Positions 8,167 through 17,097 are shown, counted from the first letter of the stretch. The stretch: DNA of 32,188 nt from Neorhizobium galegae (GCF_017877055.1 NZ_JAGIPG010000009.1:1-32188), one strand, 5' to 3'. Program-made: numbers and translations. Notes: generated by a model from the sequence alone, not told the origin.

Positions 8167-9100
8167 GGCGGGGATCCAGAATGTCGCGCAGGCCATCGCC
8201 GAGAAGATTGAAGGCGAGGCTGGTCAGGAGAATGGCGGTGCCGGGAATGGCTGCGATCCACCAGCTGGTCATCACGAATTCGCGGCCGGAGGACAGCATC
8301 GTGCCCCATTCCGGGCTCGGCGGCTGGGCGCCGAGCCCCAGAAAGCCGAGACCTGCGGCGGTCAGAATGATGGCTGCCATGTTGAGCGTGACGCGCACCA
8401 CTACCGACGGAATGCACATGGGCACGATGTGTCCGAAGATGATGCGCGCACTGGATGCACCCTGAAGGCGCATGGCGGCGATGTAATCGGACTTGCGGAT
8501 CGTCAGCGTTTCGGCGCGCGCCAGGCGGGCGATCGGCGGCCAGGAGGCGAGCGAGATGGCAATGATGGCATTCTGGATGCCCGGTCCGAGAGCTGCGACG
8601 AAGGCCAGCGCCAGGATGAGGTTCGGGAAGGCCAGAAACACATCGACGATGCGCATCAGCACCGTATCGACCCAGCCGCCGAGATAACCTGCCGTGGTGC
8701 CGACGATGAGCCCGATCGGCGCGACGATGACGGTCGTCAGAAGCGCGATGTAGAGAGTGATGCGGGCACCGAAAAGCAGACGGCTATAGACGTCGCGACC
8801 GAGTTCGTCGGTGCCGAGCCAATGCTGGAAGGAGGGCGCCAGCAGCCGCGCCGCAAGGTTCTGCTCGTAAATGTCATGTGTCGCCAGAATGGGCGCCAGC
8901 AGTGCCGCTAAAAGCATGACGACGACGACGCAAAGGCCGAACAGCGCCGACGCGTTGGACCGCAGCCGCCGCCATTGCAGCCAAAGCTGCTGCATGCGGG
9001 CATGAAAGGGCGAAGTCGGAACCGGCGCCCGCAGCCAGAGACCGAGGCTACCGGACGAAGCGGCGATCTTTGCGGTCCGGGAAAGGGATTTGTCTGTCAT
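8159..9100 (-). CDS. peptide ABC transporter permease, DppC/OppC type
   Basis: 313 residues. An N-terminal cytoplasmic arm of about 55 residues precedes the first membrane span (ALFGLCVVVVMLLAALLAPI), as in OppC/DppC N-terminal domains, followed by the LARDVYSRLL-like GTDELGRDVYSRLLFGARIT block and the ATPase-contacting EAA loop (AAMRLQGASSARIIFGHIVP). About six membrane spans are expected. It begins seven bases after the DppB-type gene, with GAGG in front of the ATG, and overlaps the next gene. Substrate range is not readable from the permease. Confidence 0.94.
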   Translation of the reverse strand: MTDKSLSRTAKIAASSGSLGLWLRAPVPTSPFHARMQQLWLQWRRLRSNASALFGLCVVVVMLLAALLAPILATHDIYEQNLAARLLAPSFQHWLGTDELGRDVYSRLLFGARITLYIALLTTVIVAPIGLIVGTTAGYLGGWVDTVLMRIVDVFLAFPNLILALAFVAALGPGIQNAIIAISLASWPPIARLARAETLTIRKSDYIAAMRLQGASSARIIFGHIVPMCIPSVVVRVTLNMAAIILTAAGLGFLGLGAQPPSPEWGTMLSSGREFVMTSWWIAAIPGTAILLTSLAFNLLGDGLRDILDPRHG

Positions 9101-9107
9101 GGCTGCC

Positions 9108-10184
9108 TCACCGGGTTCTGGGGTCGAAGACGCGATAGAGGAGGTCGCAGATGAGGTTGAGGGTCACGAAGATGACGCCGACCAGAAGCGAGCAACCGAC
9201 GACGGCATTCATGTCGCCGACGAGGAGCGCATTGGTGAGATAGCGGCCGAAGCCAGGCCAGGCGAATACCGTTTCAGTCAGCACGGCACCCTCGAGCAGG
9301 AAGGCATAAGACAGCGCCACGACGGTGAGCACCTGAACCGCGACGTTGCGGAACGCGTGTACCCAGACGGTGCGTGCCCAGGACAGGCCCTTGACGCGGG
9401 CAGTAACGATATATTCCTGCGCCAGCTGCTCGATCATGAAGCTGCGCGTCATGCGGCTGATATAGGCAAGCGCGCCGAAGCCGAGGATCGAGGCAGGCAG
9501 GATGATATGGCCGAAGACGTTGCGGAATATCTCCCAGTTGCCGGCAAGTGCGCTGTCGATCAGATGGAAACCGGTGACCGGCTCGAGATCGAACTCATAG
9601 ATGAAATCGATACGCCCCGGCCCGCCGATCCAGCCAAGCGTCGCGTAGAACAGCACCAGTCCCATCAGGCCGAGCCAGAAATTCGGCGCCGAATAGCCGA
9701 TCAGGCCCGTGAAGCGGATGGCATTGTCGAGCCAGGAATTGCGGTACATGGCCGACAGCACGCCGGCGGGGATGCCAAGCCCCGTGCCGATGACGATTGC
9801 CAGCGTGGCAAGCTCGATGGTGGCCGGAAACACGCGGGCGATGTCTTGCATCACGGGCTTGCCCGTGGTCAGCGCGTCGCCGAAATCGAGCGACAGGATA
9901 CCCTTCACGTAGACGCCGAACTGGTACCAGAGCGGCTTGTCCATGCCGAGCGCGCGAGACATCTTCTCATAGGCTTCCTGCGTGGCATTGTCGCCGAGGA
10001 TGGAAGCGACGGGATCGATCGGCAGCATCCTGCCGATGAAGAATGTCAGGGCTGCAAGGCCGAACAGCGTCACGAACACCGGCAATAGCGTCCTGCCGAG
10101 AATGCTCAGCAGGGCGAATGCCGGGTTCGGCCTGGCCACGTTCCCCGCATCGCTGCGGGGACCCGGGAAGGTGGGGTCCGTCAT
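9108..10184 (-). CDS. peptide ABC transporter permease, DppB/OppB type
   Basis: 358 residues. The first span (LLPVFVTLFGLAALTFFIGR, about 33-52) is followed by a periplasmic loop with LGMDKPLWYQFGVYVKGIL and SLDFGDALTTGKPV, a DppB hallmark, then the core permease domain with the EAA loop (YIVTARVKGLSWARTVWVHA). The N-terminus is about 28 residues longer than usual for DppB, but no better start is visible. It starts 13 bases after the binding-protein gene. Together with the DppC-type partner it forms the import channel. Confidence 0.94.
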   Translation of the reverse strand: MTDPTFPGPRSDAGNVARPNPAFALLSILGRTLLPVFVTLFGLAALTFFIGRMLPIDPVASILGDNATQEAYEKMSRALGMDKPLWYQFGVYVKGILSLDFGDALTTGKPVMQDIARVFPATIELATLAIVIGTGLGIPAGVLSAMYRNSWLDNAIRFTGLIGYSAPNFWLGLMGLVLFYATLGWIGGPGRIDFIYEFDLEPVTGFHLIDSALAGNWEIFRNVFGHIILPASILGFGALAYISRMTRSFMIEQLAQEYIVTARVKGLSWARTVWVHAFRNVAVQVLTVVALSYAFLLEGAVLTETVFAWPGFGRYLTNALLVGDMNAVVGCSLLVGVIFVTLNLICDLLYRVFDPRTR

Positions 10185-10197
10185 GAACGCCTGTCCC

Positions 10198-11808
10198 TTA
10201 TTTGGAGACGAGGTTGTAGTAGACGCGGAAGCCGTTCCAGGTCCAATCCTTGACCTTACCGCTCATGCCGACGGTATTGTACATCTGGAACATGATGGCC
10301 ATCGGGCCCTGTTGCATGACGTCTTTCTGCAGCGCGTAATAAAGTTCGTTGCGCTTGGCCGGATCGCCTTCCAGAAGTGCTGCCTTCACCTGCTTGTTGA
10401 AGTCCTCGTTCTGGTAGGCGGAGCGCCAGGCCGGGATCTGAGTCAGCTTGGCTTCCGGACGGTTGTCGGGATTATAGACCAGACGCGAGGCATTGCCGTG
10501 CGCATCCGGGACGCCGGTTTGCCAGGCCAGCATGCCGGTCTGGAACTCGCGGCCACGGATACGGGCAAAGAGCTGAGCATTGGCCATCCGCTCGAGGTTG
10601 AGCTTAACGCCGACCTTGGAAGCGTTCTGTTGGATGCTCTGGGCGATCGGTGCCGAATGCGGCAAGGTGCCGATCAGCACGTTCGCTTCGAAGCCATCCG
10701 GATACCCGGCCTCGGTCAGCAGCGCCTTGGCCTTCTCGATATCGAGCTTGAACGGCTGGCCTTCCTTGGCATCGAGAGCCCCGGTGGCGCCGAGCTGGGC
10801 AAAGCTTGCCCGCGGCACGCCGAGATAGGTCATGACCGACTTGGCAAGACCGTCGTAATCGATCAGGTAACGCATCGCGAGACGCACTTTTTCGTTCTTG
10901 AAGATCGGGTCGGCGGCGTTGAAGGTCCAGAAAAACAGCTGGGGCTTCAGCATGCGGTCAACCTTCAAGCCAGGCTTGCCGTCGAGATCGGCAAGATCGT
11001 CGGGCGACAGGTCTCGGGCAATATCGATATCACCCTGGGTCAACAACAGGCGTTGCGTGCCCGGCTCGGCGACGTGACGGATCAGGATGCGCTTCAGCTT
11101 CGGCTTGGCGCCGTAATAGTCCTCGTTCGCCTGCAGCACGATGGACTCGCCGGAGTTCCACTGCACCAATTTGTAGGGACCGACGCAGGCCGTGTTGGTG
11201 GCGAGGTATTTGTTGCCCATGTCGCCATTGATCTCCTTCGAGATCAGCGTCTTCTGGTCGAGGAGCGCCGACACGCGATTGGCGCCGATGGCCTGCAGGA
11301 TGAGGTTGGTCGGATAGGGATTATCCAGCGTCAACACGAGCGTGTTGTCGTCGGTCGCAGTGATACGTTCCTTCACGTTGTCCTTGCTGAAGCCGTATTC
11401 GGTCAGCGTTGCGGCATTGCCGTAACCGAGCAGCACGACGCGCTGCATCGACCAGGCCAATTCCTTCGCCGTCGCCGGGGCGCCGCCTGGGAATTTCAGG
11501 CCGGTATTGAGATGGAAGGTGATCTGCTTGCGGTCTTCGGACACATCCCAGCTTTTCGCGAGAAGCGGTAAGACCTTGGACTCGTCCTTCTGATCGAAAT
11601 CCACCAGGGAATCGCAGGTGTTTTGCATCAGCTCGCTGGTCACGACTTCGCCGATCTGCGCAGGATCGAAGGTGCTGATGGCATCGATGTTCCACGCCAT
11701 GACAAGCGCCGTGTCCGGCGTTGCAGCCCGCGCCGGCAGGCTGATCGAGGCCGACAGGGCCGCGACGGCAGCAATATAACTGATCTTGGAAATGCTTCTG
11801 CTAATCAT
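10198..11808 (-). CDS. extracellular solute-binding protein, family 5 (peptide-binding)
   Basis: 536 residues from the ATG at 11808 (MISRSISKIS), chosen because it opens a clean Sec signal peptide (hydrophobic IAAVAALSASISLPARA, cleavage probably after ARA at about residue 28) and has GGGAACGAGAAG in front. An upstream in-frame start at 11883 would bury the signal. The mature part has the SBP_bac_5 pattern: ISTFDPAQ near the N-terminus, VLPLLAKSWDVSEDRKQITF, then LNTGLKFPGG and later VRLAMRYLIDY. It would capture peptides in the periplasm. It begins 78 bases after the M20 gene, the largest gap within the first nine genes, so an internal promoter there is possible. Confidence 0.95.
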   Translation of the reverse strand: MISRSISKISYIAAVAALSASISLPARAATPDTALVMAWNIDAISTFDPAQIGEVVTSELMQNTCDSLVDFDQKDESKVLPLLAKSWDVSEDRKQITFHLNTGLKFPGGAPATAKELAWSMQRVVLLGYGNAATLTEYGFSKDNVKERITATDDNTLVLTLDNPYPTNLILQAIGANRVSALLDQKTLISKEINGDMGNKYLATNTACVGPYKLVQWNSGESIVLQANEDYYGAKPKLKRILIRHVAEPGTQRLLLTQGDIDIARDLSPDDLADLDGKPGLKVDRMLKPQLFFWTFNAADPIFKNEKVRLAMRYLIDYDGLAKSVMTYLGVPRASFAQLGATGALDAKEGQPFKLDIEKAKALLTEAGYPDGFEANVLIGTLPHSAPIAQSIQQNASKVGVKLNLERMANAQLFARIRGREFQTGMLAWQTGVPDAHGNASRLVYNPDNRPEAKLTQIPAWRSAYQNEDFNKQVKAALLEGDPAKRNELYYALQKDVMQQGPMAIMFQMYNTVGMSGKVKDWTWNGFRVYYNLVSK

Positions 11809-11886
11809 GCTTCTCGTTCCCTTTATTTTTGTGATTTTCAAGCTCTGATCTGGGCCGGGGGCTGGACCGCCCCCGGTCTTCAAGGG

Positions 11887-13314
11887 TCAGGCGGCCTCCT
11901 TCGGACGCGGTTGCAGCGGCGGGTTGACGTCCTGCGGGATCGGGCAAACGTAAGAAGTCTTGCCCAAACGCGCCTGATGGTCCGCCTTGGCCGCAGCCAG
12001 TAACTGGCTGTCGCTGAGAAGATCGATGGCGGTGCCGGCCATCATTTTCGCGGCATGGGTCATGCCTTTATGGGCAGCAGCCGTCTTGCCCTGCGCCGTC
12101 ACCTGCCAGGAATGGCCAGGCGTACCGATGGCGATAGTCGCGGCATGCGCCTGCACGGTCGGCATCAACCAACTGACATCGCCGACGTCGGTGGAGCCGA
12201 TCATCGGCTCGCCGCGCACGTCGAGCGGCACGATGAAGTCGCAGATCGGCGTTTCCTGGCGCGGAATGCCGACGGCGCGATAGGCGTTGTCGATATCCTC
12301 GTCGCTGAGCGTCGCCTGGATCTTTGCCGCGAACGCCTTGTCGTCGGCATCGAACGGGATCGGGCCGAGATGTTCGAGATTGCGCTGCATCGCCTCTTCC
12401 AGCGGCCGGTTCGGCAGCAGATTGGAGACGGCGCTCATGATCGAAATGTCGACCGTCGTGCCGGTCATCATCGCGGCGCCGAGGGCTACCTGCTTGACGC
12501 GCTCGTTGAGGTCCAGCATGCCCTTGAGGTCGCGCGAGCGGATGGCGTAGCGAACGGCCGACTTCGCCTGCACGACATTCGGTGCGATGCCGCCGGAATC
12601 GAGCATCGCATAGTGGATGCGGCTATCTGACGGCACGTGTTCGCGCAGATAGTTGACGCCGACATTCATCAGTTCGACGGCATCGAGCGCGGAGCGGCCC
12701 AGATGAGGCGCGGCGGCCGCATGCGACGCGCGACCGGTGAAGCGGAAATCCATGCGGGTATTGGCAAGCGACAGCGCGCGGGCGACCTCGGTAAAGGCGC
12801 TCGGATGCCAGGTGATGGCCGCATCGACGCCGTCGAACGCGCCCTCGCGCGCCATGAATGACTTCGCCGCTCCGCCCTCCTCCGCCGGGCAGCCATAATA
12901 GCGCACCCGGCCAGGCTTGCCGGACTGGGCCAGCCAGTCCTTGATCGCCGTCGCGGCCAGCATCGCTGCGGAGCCGAGCAGATTATGGCCGCAGCCATGC
13001 CCGTGGCCGTTGCCGGGTAAAGGCTTCGGTTCGGCGATGCCGGCCTCCTGGCTCAGGCCCGGCAGCGCATCGTATTCGCCGAGAATGGCGATGATCGGCC
13101 CGCCCGCGCCTGCCTCGCCCATCACCGCGGTGGGGATGCCCGCGACGTTTTCGGTGACGCGAAAGCCCTGTTCCCGGAGCATGGCGGCGTGTTCGGCAAC
13201 CGAGGCGTATTCCGTATAGGCGATTTCTGGCATGCCCCAGACACGGTCGCTCAGGGCGACGAATTCCGCCCTGTGCTCGTCCACCAGATCCCAGATTCGC
13301 TCGCTATTCTGCAT
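11887..13314 (-). CDS. M20-family amidohydrolase, AbgB-like
   Basis: 475 residues from the ATG at 13314 (MQNSERIWDL), which has GGAG eight bases upstream; the longer frame would need a TTG at 13356 inside the S9 gene. Metal-binding motifs of the M20/AbgB group are visible: GEYDALPG (about 79-86), GHGHGCGHN (about 103-111, Cys108 and His110), PAEEGG (about 143-148), TWHP with His170 and the RASHAA dimer-domain motif (His198). AbgB cleaves p-aminobenzoyl-glutamate, and relatives remove acyl or aryl groups from amino acids, so the family supports a dinuclear amide hydrolase but not one substrate. No signal peptide is seen. It lies 25 bases after the S9 peptidase gene and precedes the transporter. 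Confidence 0.93.
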   Translation of the reverse strand: MQNSERIWDLVDEHRAEFVALSDRVWGMPEIAYTEYASVAEHAAMLREQGFRVTENVAGIPTAVMGEAGAGGPIIAILGEYDALPGLSQEAGIAEPKPLPGNGHGHGCGHNLLGSAAMLAATAIKDWLAQSGKPGRVRYYGCPAEEGGAAKSFMAREGAFDGVDAAITWHPSAFTEVARALSLANTRMDFRFTGRASHAAAAPHLGRSALDAVELMNVGVNYLREHVPSDSRIHYAMLDSGGIAPNVVQAKSAVRYAIRSRDLKGMLDLNERVKQVALGAAMMTGTTVDISIMSAVSNLLPNRPLEEAMQRNLEHLGPIPFDADDKAFAAKIQATLSDEDIDNAYRAVGIPRQETPICDFIVPLDVRGEPMIGSTDVGDVSWLMPTVQAHAATIAIGTPGHSWQVTAQGKTAAAHKGMTHAAKMMAGTAIDLLSDSQLLAAAKADHQARLGKTSYVCPIPQDVNPPLQPRPKEAA

Positions 13315-13339
13315 TTCGAAGTCTCCATACGGCTTGATG

Positions 13340-15148
13340 TCAAAGGTGTTTTCCAAGGAACCGGGCGAAGGCAGAAAACGCCTTTAAGCGGTTTTCCCGG
13401 CGCGCAAAGCCATGGCCCTCGTGGTCGATGCGCAGGTATTCGCAATCGTGGCCGAGACCGCTCAGGCACGAATAGACGTCTTCGCTCTGCCCCATCGGCA
13501 CGCGGGGGTCGCGGTTGGCGTGAACGATCAGAAGCGGCGCCTTCATCCGGGCGACCCGGTTGATCGGCGAAAACCGCTCCAAAGCCTCGCGCATGACGGA
13601 CGGTTCGCCATATTCGGCGGCCCGCTGCTGCCGGCCCCAGGGGCCGGTCGCAAGTAGATGGGTCAGGAAATTGCCGACACCGTAGAAATCCACGCCGAGT
13701 TTCCAGAGTTTGGGATCTTCGGTCAGCGCCGACAGAACCATGAAGCCGCCATAGGAGCGGCCGAACACGCCGATACGGCTGTCATCCACATCCGCTCGCG
13801 CCCCGATGGCGAGCCGGATCGCCCGCAGGTCGGCCACCGAATCCAGACGCTTTTCGCGGTCGTCGAGCTCGTGGAAGGCACGGCCATAGCCGGTGCTGCC
13901 GCGCACGTTCGGTGCCACCACCATGACACCCTGCGAAACGAGAAACTGGACGTCGGCGCGGAAGTCCGGCTTCCACTGCATTTCCGGCCCGCCATGCACG
14001 ATGAAGAGAACCGGGTAACCGGCGGCAGGCGCCGGCGAGGATGGTGTGTAGACGAAGGCCGGTATCGGCCGTCCGTCAAAACTTTCAAAGCGTTCGACGA
14101 CCGGTTCCCGGAAGGATCCGACGTCCAGACTTGGCGCGTCGGAGGCGACCGCCAGCTCGAAACGCCCGCTGGCCAGATCGAGCCTCCAGATGCCCGGCGG
14201 CGTCGCGGCCCCTTCGAGCGGGAAGACCAACGACTGGCCGTCCGGCGTAAATGCGACGGAGGTGATGACCCCGGCCGGCAGCCCTTCGAATGACCACATA
14301 TCGCTGCCGTCACGGTTGCACAGGCCGATGCGGCTCCAGCCGTCTTCGTTGGAGACGTAGGCAATGCGCTGCTGGTCGGGCGACAGGGCCACGGCTTCGA
14401 TATCGCGGTCGGAAAGCTCGACCAAGGGTGCGACGCTGCCGTCTTCGGCAGCAAACCGGCAAATAGCCATGAAATCGCGACCCTGGTCGCAGACGGCCAC
14501 ACCGCCGCTCCCGTCCCTGAACAGGCGCGCCGCAAGATAGCGGGCTTTCCCGGCATGCGGCATGATCGGCGTCAGTTCGCCATTGACGATGTCCAGCCGA
14601 TACATGTCCTGGTCGTTGCCGGAGCGCAGCGATTCCCGCACCAGCAGAGCGTTTCCGTCGGGGAAAAAGGCGAGCGCCTCGCGCATGCCGGTGCCGACAA
14701 AGACTGTCGGCGCCTCGCCCGTGGTGACATTCATGACGTGGAGGTCCATGTCGTAGGGGGAACGGGCATTGGACGCATAGGCGATCCGCTCACCGTCCGG
14801 AGACCAAGCGCCCCAGACATGCACGACACCCGGCGCCTGCGTCAGCGCGACGGGTTGGGCTTCTATGTCCGGCAAAAGCCAGAGCTGATGCCGTTCGTCA
14901 CCGCCACAATCCAGGGTGAAGAGGATACTCAGCCCCTTCGGATTGAAGGCGAATGCGCCGATCGGTTCGGGCATGGCGGTAACCTGCCGTGCCGGCCCGC
15001 CGGCCAATGGCCTGACCCACAGCTGGTTGAAGCCGGTCGCATTCGAGAGATAGGCAAGCCATTGGCCGTCGGGCGACACGGCTGGCGATTTGACGGACTG
15101 GATGTCCAGGAACGGAGCGATGGTTTCAGCCTCAAACGACGACGTCAT
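13340..15148 (-). CDS. S9-family (prolyl oligopeptidase/acylaminoacyl) peptidase
   Basis: 602 residues from the ATG at 15148 (MTSSFEAETI), which has GGAGGG upstream; the longer frame overlaps the preceding gene. The N-terminal half contains repeated SPDG/TPDG motifs (for example AVSPDGQWLAYLS, AWSPDGERIAYAS, AFTPDGQSLVFP) of a beta-propeller. The C-terminal half is an alpha/beta hydrolase with HGGP (oxyanion), GRSYGG nucleophile (Ser465), the Asp in NRDPRVP (Asp547) and the His in HEGHGF (His579). Such enzymes trim short peptides entering the propeller tunnel, often after proline or at blocked N-termini. No signal peptide. The gene starts four bases before the proline iminopeptidase stop region, so co-translation is likely. 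Confidence 0.94.
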   Translation of the reverse strand: MTSSFEAETIAPFLDIQSVKSPAVSPDGQWLAYLSNATGFNQLWVRPLAGGPARQVTAMPEPIGAFAFNPKGLSILFTLDCGGDERHQLWLLPDIEAQPVALTQAPGVVHVWGAWSPDGERIAYASNARSPYDMDLHVMNVTTGEAPTVFVGTGMREALAFFPDGNALLVRESLRSGNDQDMYRLDIVNGELTPIMPHAGKARYLAARLFRDGSGGVAVCDQGRDFMAICRFAAEDGSVAPLVELSDRDIEAVALSPDQQRIAYVSNEDGWSRIGLCNRDGSDMWSFEGLPAGVITSVAFTPDGQSLVFPLEGAATPPGIWRLDLASGRFELAVASDAPSLDVGSFREPVVERFESFDGRPIPAFVYTPSSPAPAAGYPVLFIVHGGPEMQWKPDFRADVQFLVSQGVMVVAPNVRGSTGYGRAFHELDDREKRLDSVADLRAIRLAIGARADVDDSRIGVFGRSYGGFMVLSALTEDPKLWKLGVDFYGVGNFLTHLLATGPWGRQQRAAEYGEPSVMREALERFSPINRVARMKAPLLIVHANRDPRVPMGQSEDVYSCLSGLGHDCEYLRIDHEGHGFARRENRLKAFSAFARFLGKHL

Positions 15149-15152
15149 CCGA

Positions 15153-16121
15153 TCACACCCTCCGGCTTTCAAGCGCGTTGACCGCGACAAGTTTGCTGCG
15201 CAGTCGCTCGGAAGCGTTTTTCAGCTCTTCGAAAAGCGGACCTTTGGTCGATTGATGATTGGCTTCCGTGACGATCGAGAAGCCGGCTTCCGGCCAGGCC
15301 CGATAGAGCTGCCACGCGGACGCCATCGGGGTCACCGTATCATACCGTCCCTGGACGATCTCGCAGGGCAGGTGGCAGATCCGGCCGATATCGCGAAGCA
15401 ACTGGCCCGGAGCGAGAAACGCGCCGTGCATGCAGTAATGCGTAAACAGCCGGGCAACGGCGAGCGCGGCCGTCGGCTCCATTAGGGCTGCGACATGGCC
15501 GGGGTCCGGCAGAAATGTCTGGGTTTTGGCGGAAAAGCCCCGCAGGCTGAGCGCCGCGGCCACCTCTTCATGGGCATTGCCGCTGGTCAGCCGCCGATAG
15601 TAGGCCGACAGGAGATTGCCACGCTCGGCTTCGGGAATGAAGGCCGCAAATTCCTCCCACTGATCGGGAAAGATGGCCCGCACACCATTGAACCACCAGT
15701 CGATATCCTCCTTGCCGGCGAGGAAAATGCCGTGAAGGCGAAAGCCGAGGCAGCGGTCGGGATATGCCTCCCCATAGGCCAGCGCCAGGCAGCTGCCCCA
15801 TGATCCGCCGGAAACCAGCCATCTGTCGATGCCGAGATGGTCTCGCAGCAATTCCATGTCGGCGACCAGGGCCGTCGTCGTGTTGCCGTCGAGATCCGCA
15901 TGCGGCCTCGACCGGCCGGCGCCGCGCTGGTCGAAGATAACGATCCGAAACGTGGAGCGGTCAAAGGTATCGACCTGTTTCAGGGACATGCCAGCACCTG
16001 GCCCGCCGTGAAGAACAACGACAGGGATACCCTCAGGATTGCCATGCTCCTCAACATAGAGGCTCCGAACCTCGTCCACCGGGAGATAGAAGCTCCGTTC
16101 ACCCTGCCGCTGCGACTGCAT
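15153..16121 (-). CDS. pip: proline iminopeptidase (S33 alpha/beta hydrolase)
   Basis: 322 residues, the usual length of prolyl aminopeptidases. It has HGGPGAG (oxyanion, about 38-44), the DQRGAGRSRPHADLDGNTT block (about 64-82) diagnostic of this family, nucleophile elbow GGSWGS (Ser107), acid GRYDTVTP (Asp261) and catalytic ANHQS (His289; GHS is more usual). It removes N-terminal proline from peptides in the cytoplasm. It is the first gene of the minus-strand run and has GGAG eight bases before the ATG. Paired with an S9 peptidase and a peptide importer, it points to proline-containing peptides as a food source. The shape is close to known Pip proteins; some relatives are general aminopeptidases. 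Confidence 0.92.
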   Translation of the reverse strand: MQSQRQGERSFYLPVDEVRSLYVEEHGNPEGIPVVVLHGGPGAGMSLKQVDTFDRSTFRIVIFDQRGAGRSRPHADLDGNTTTALVADMELLRDHLGIDRWLVSGGSWGSCLALAYGEAYPDRCLGFRLHGIFLAGKEDIDWWFNGVRAIFPDQWEEFAAFIPEAERGNLLSAYYRRLTSGNAHEEVAAALSLRGFSAKTQTFLPDPGHVAALMEPTAALAVARLFTHYCMHGAFLAPGQLLRDIGRICHLPCEIVQGRYDTVTPMASAWQLYRAWPEAGFSIVTEANHQSTKGPLFEELKNASERLRSKLVAVNALESRRV

Positions 16122-16149
16122 TCGCCCACTCCAATGCGCAACATTGTCT

Positions 16150-16164
16150 GCCTATTCTATAGGC
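16150..16164. promoter_or_regulatory. inverted repeat GCCTAT-TCT-ATAGGC upstream of the peptide operon
   Basis: A perfect six-base inverted repeat with a three-base spacer, 28 bases upstream of the first start codon of the operon. Its right arm (CTATAGGC) recurs in the palindrome at 17097-17112. A regulator site is plausible but untested. Confidence 0.4.
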
Positions 16165-16238
16165 GTGCCGATGTTATGTGCATTGTGGGGCGATCTGGCC
16201 TTCCTGTCTAATGAGAAAACAAGATGGCCCATTCCAAA

Positions 16239-16255
16239 TCGGAATAGTTATCCGA
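16239..16255. promoter_or_regulatory. inverted repeat TCGGA-N7-TCCGA in the peptide-operon promoter region
   Basis: Perfect five-base arms separated by ATAGTTA, about 120 bases before the operon start. The size fits a LysR- or GntR-type operator. The LysR gene at 3087 is a candidate partner by association only. Confidence 0.35.
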
Positions 16256-16291
16256 CATATTTATCGAACAACAGGTTAGATGACAGGCGAT

Positions 16292-16312
16292 GGTGATGTC
16301 AGGTTAATAGGG
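16292..16312 (+). repeat. left terminal inverted repeat of IS6 copy B
   Basis: GGTGATGTCAGGTTAATAGG matches the reverse complement of the right end with four mismatches in 21 positions. Confidence 0.6.
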
Positions 16313-16342
16313 AGGGGTGCGCAATGGGCAGGCTTGCAGTAA

Positions 16343-17046
16343 TCACGCGGCGATGCCGGCCGCATTCCTCCAATGGGCGATCGCCCTGAGGCGATGCAGG
16401 TGGACATCGATGGCTGTCTTTTTCGGGCCGGTTGGGACAAAGAGATTGCGAACCGCGGAGAAGACGCTGACGAAACGTTGCAACGCGCCTGCCGAACGGA
16501 ACCGCTGCATCACCCGCTCCCGTTTCCGCAGCGGCAGGTGCGAGTTTTCAGCACGGTTGTTCAAGCCCTTGTGCGATCGATGCTCGACGTCCGGCATGAC
16601 CTGACGCCTTGCAGCGCCGTATGAACGGAGCTTGTCAGTGACCATGCGCTTGGGCTGGCACCCCTGCCTCTTCATCAACCGGACCAGAACCCGCTTCGCC
16701 GCTTTGGTATTGCGGCGAGCCTGCACAATTTCGTCGAGTCCATAACCGTCTTGGTCCACGGCACGCCAGAGCCAGTGTTTCCGCCTGCCGATCGTCACGA
16801 CCACCTCGTCCAGATGCCACACGTCACTCGGGCTGGGGCTTTCCGCCGCAAGCGGGCGGCATAGTCGGGGCCGAACTTCTTTGCCCAGCATCGGATCGTT
16901 TCATGCGAAACGACGATGCCGCGCTCCAGCAGCCTCTCTTCGATCAGGCGCAGGCTCAATGGAAATCGGAAATACAGCCAGACTGCATGGGAAATCACAG
17001 ACGGCGGAAAGCGATGACGTTTATAATTGACTGGGCTCTGGCTCAT
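16343..17046 (-). pseudogene. IS6-family transposase, one frameshift
   Basis: From the ATG at 17046 the frame reads MSQSPVNYKRHRFPPSVISH and continues to RLRRKAPARV, then drops out of frame. The remaining frame resumes at SPSDVWHLDEVVV (first catalytic D), then AVDQDGYGLDEIVQ, MVTDKLRSYGAA (second D) and HKGLNNRAENSHLP (final E). One C is missing near 16834-16838 relative to copy A, which reads correctly there (RRKAPSPNDVWHLDE). The span of 704 nt is exactly one base short of a 234-residue transposase, the family's usual length. All three DDE residues are present. Confidence 0.9.
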
Positions 17047-17076
17047 CACGGCGAGATAGCCGCAAAATCTTCCAGC

Positions 17077-17097
17077 CCCAGTTAACATGACATCGCC
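17077..17097 (-). repeat. right terminal inverted repeat of IS6 copy B
   Basis: Read on the minus strand it is GGCGATGTCATGTTAACTGG. The equivalent end of copy A lies at about 1710-1730 with two small differences. Confidence 0.65.

Larger units (their letters stand above)
16292..17097 (-). mobile_element. IS6-family insertion sequence (copy B), near complete
   Basis: An element of about 806 bp carrying a full-length IS6 transposase frame. Imperfect terminal repeats are visible: 16292-16312 against the reverse complement of 17077-17097, agreeing at 17 of 21 positions by eye. The size is normal for the family. No eight-base target duplication is evident next to the ends. Only one base is missing from the transposase gene. 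Confidence 0.82.

Noticed and set aside
9090..10088. 332-residue plus-strand frame
   Set aside because: Antisense to the DppB-type permease; its composition is rich in D, E, R and H with no recognisable domain.
9982..11571. 529-residue open frame on the plus strand
   Set aside because: It is antisense to the solute-binding protein gene, has no family motif, and is explained by the low stop frequency opposite GC-rich coding DNA.
13315..13356. TTG start giving the M20 protein 14 more residues
   Set aside because: It lies within the upstream S9 gene end and lacks a ribosome-binding site, while the ATG at 13314 has GGAG at good spacing.
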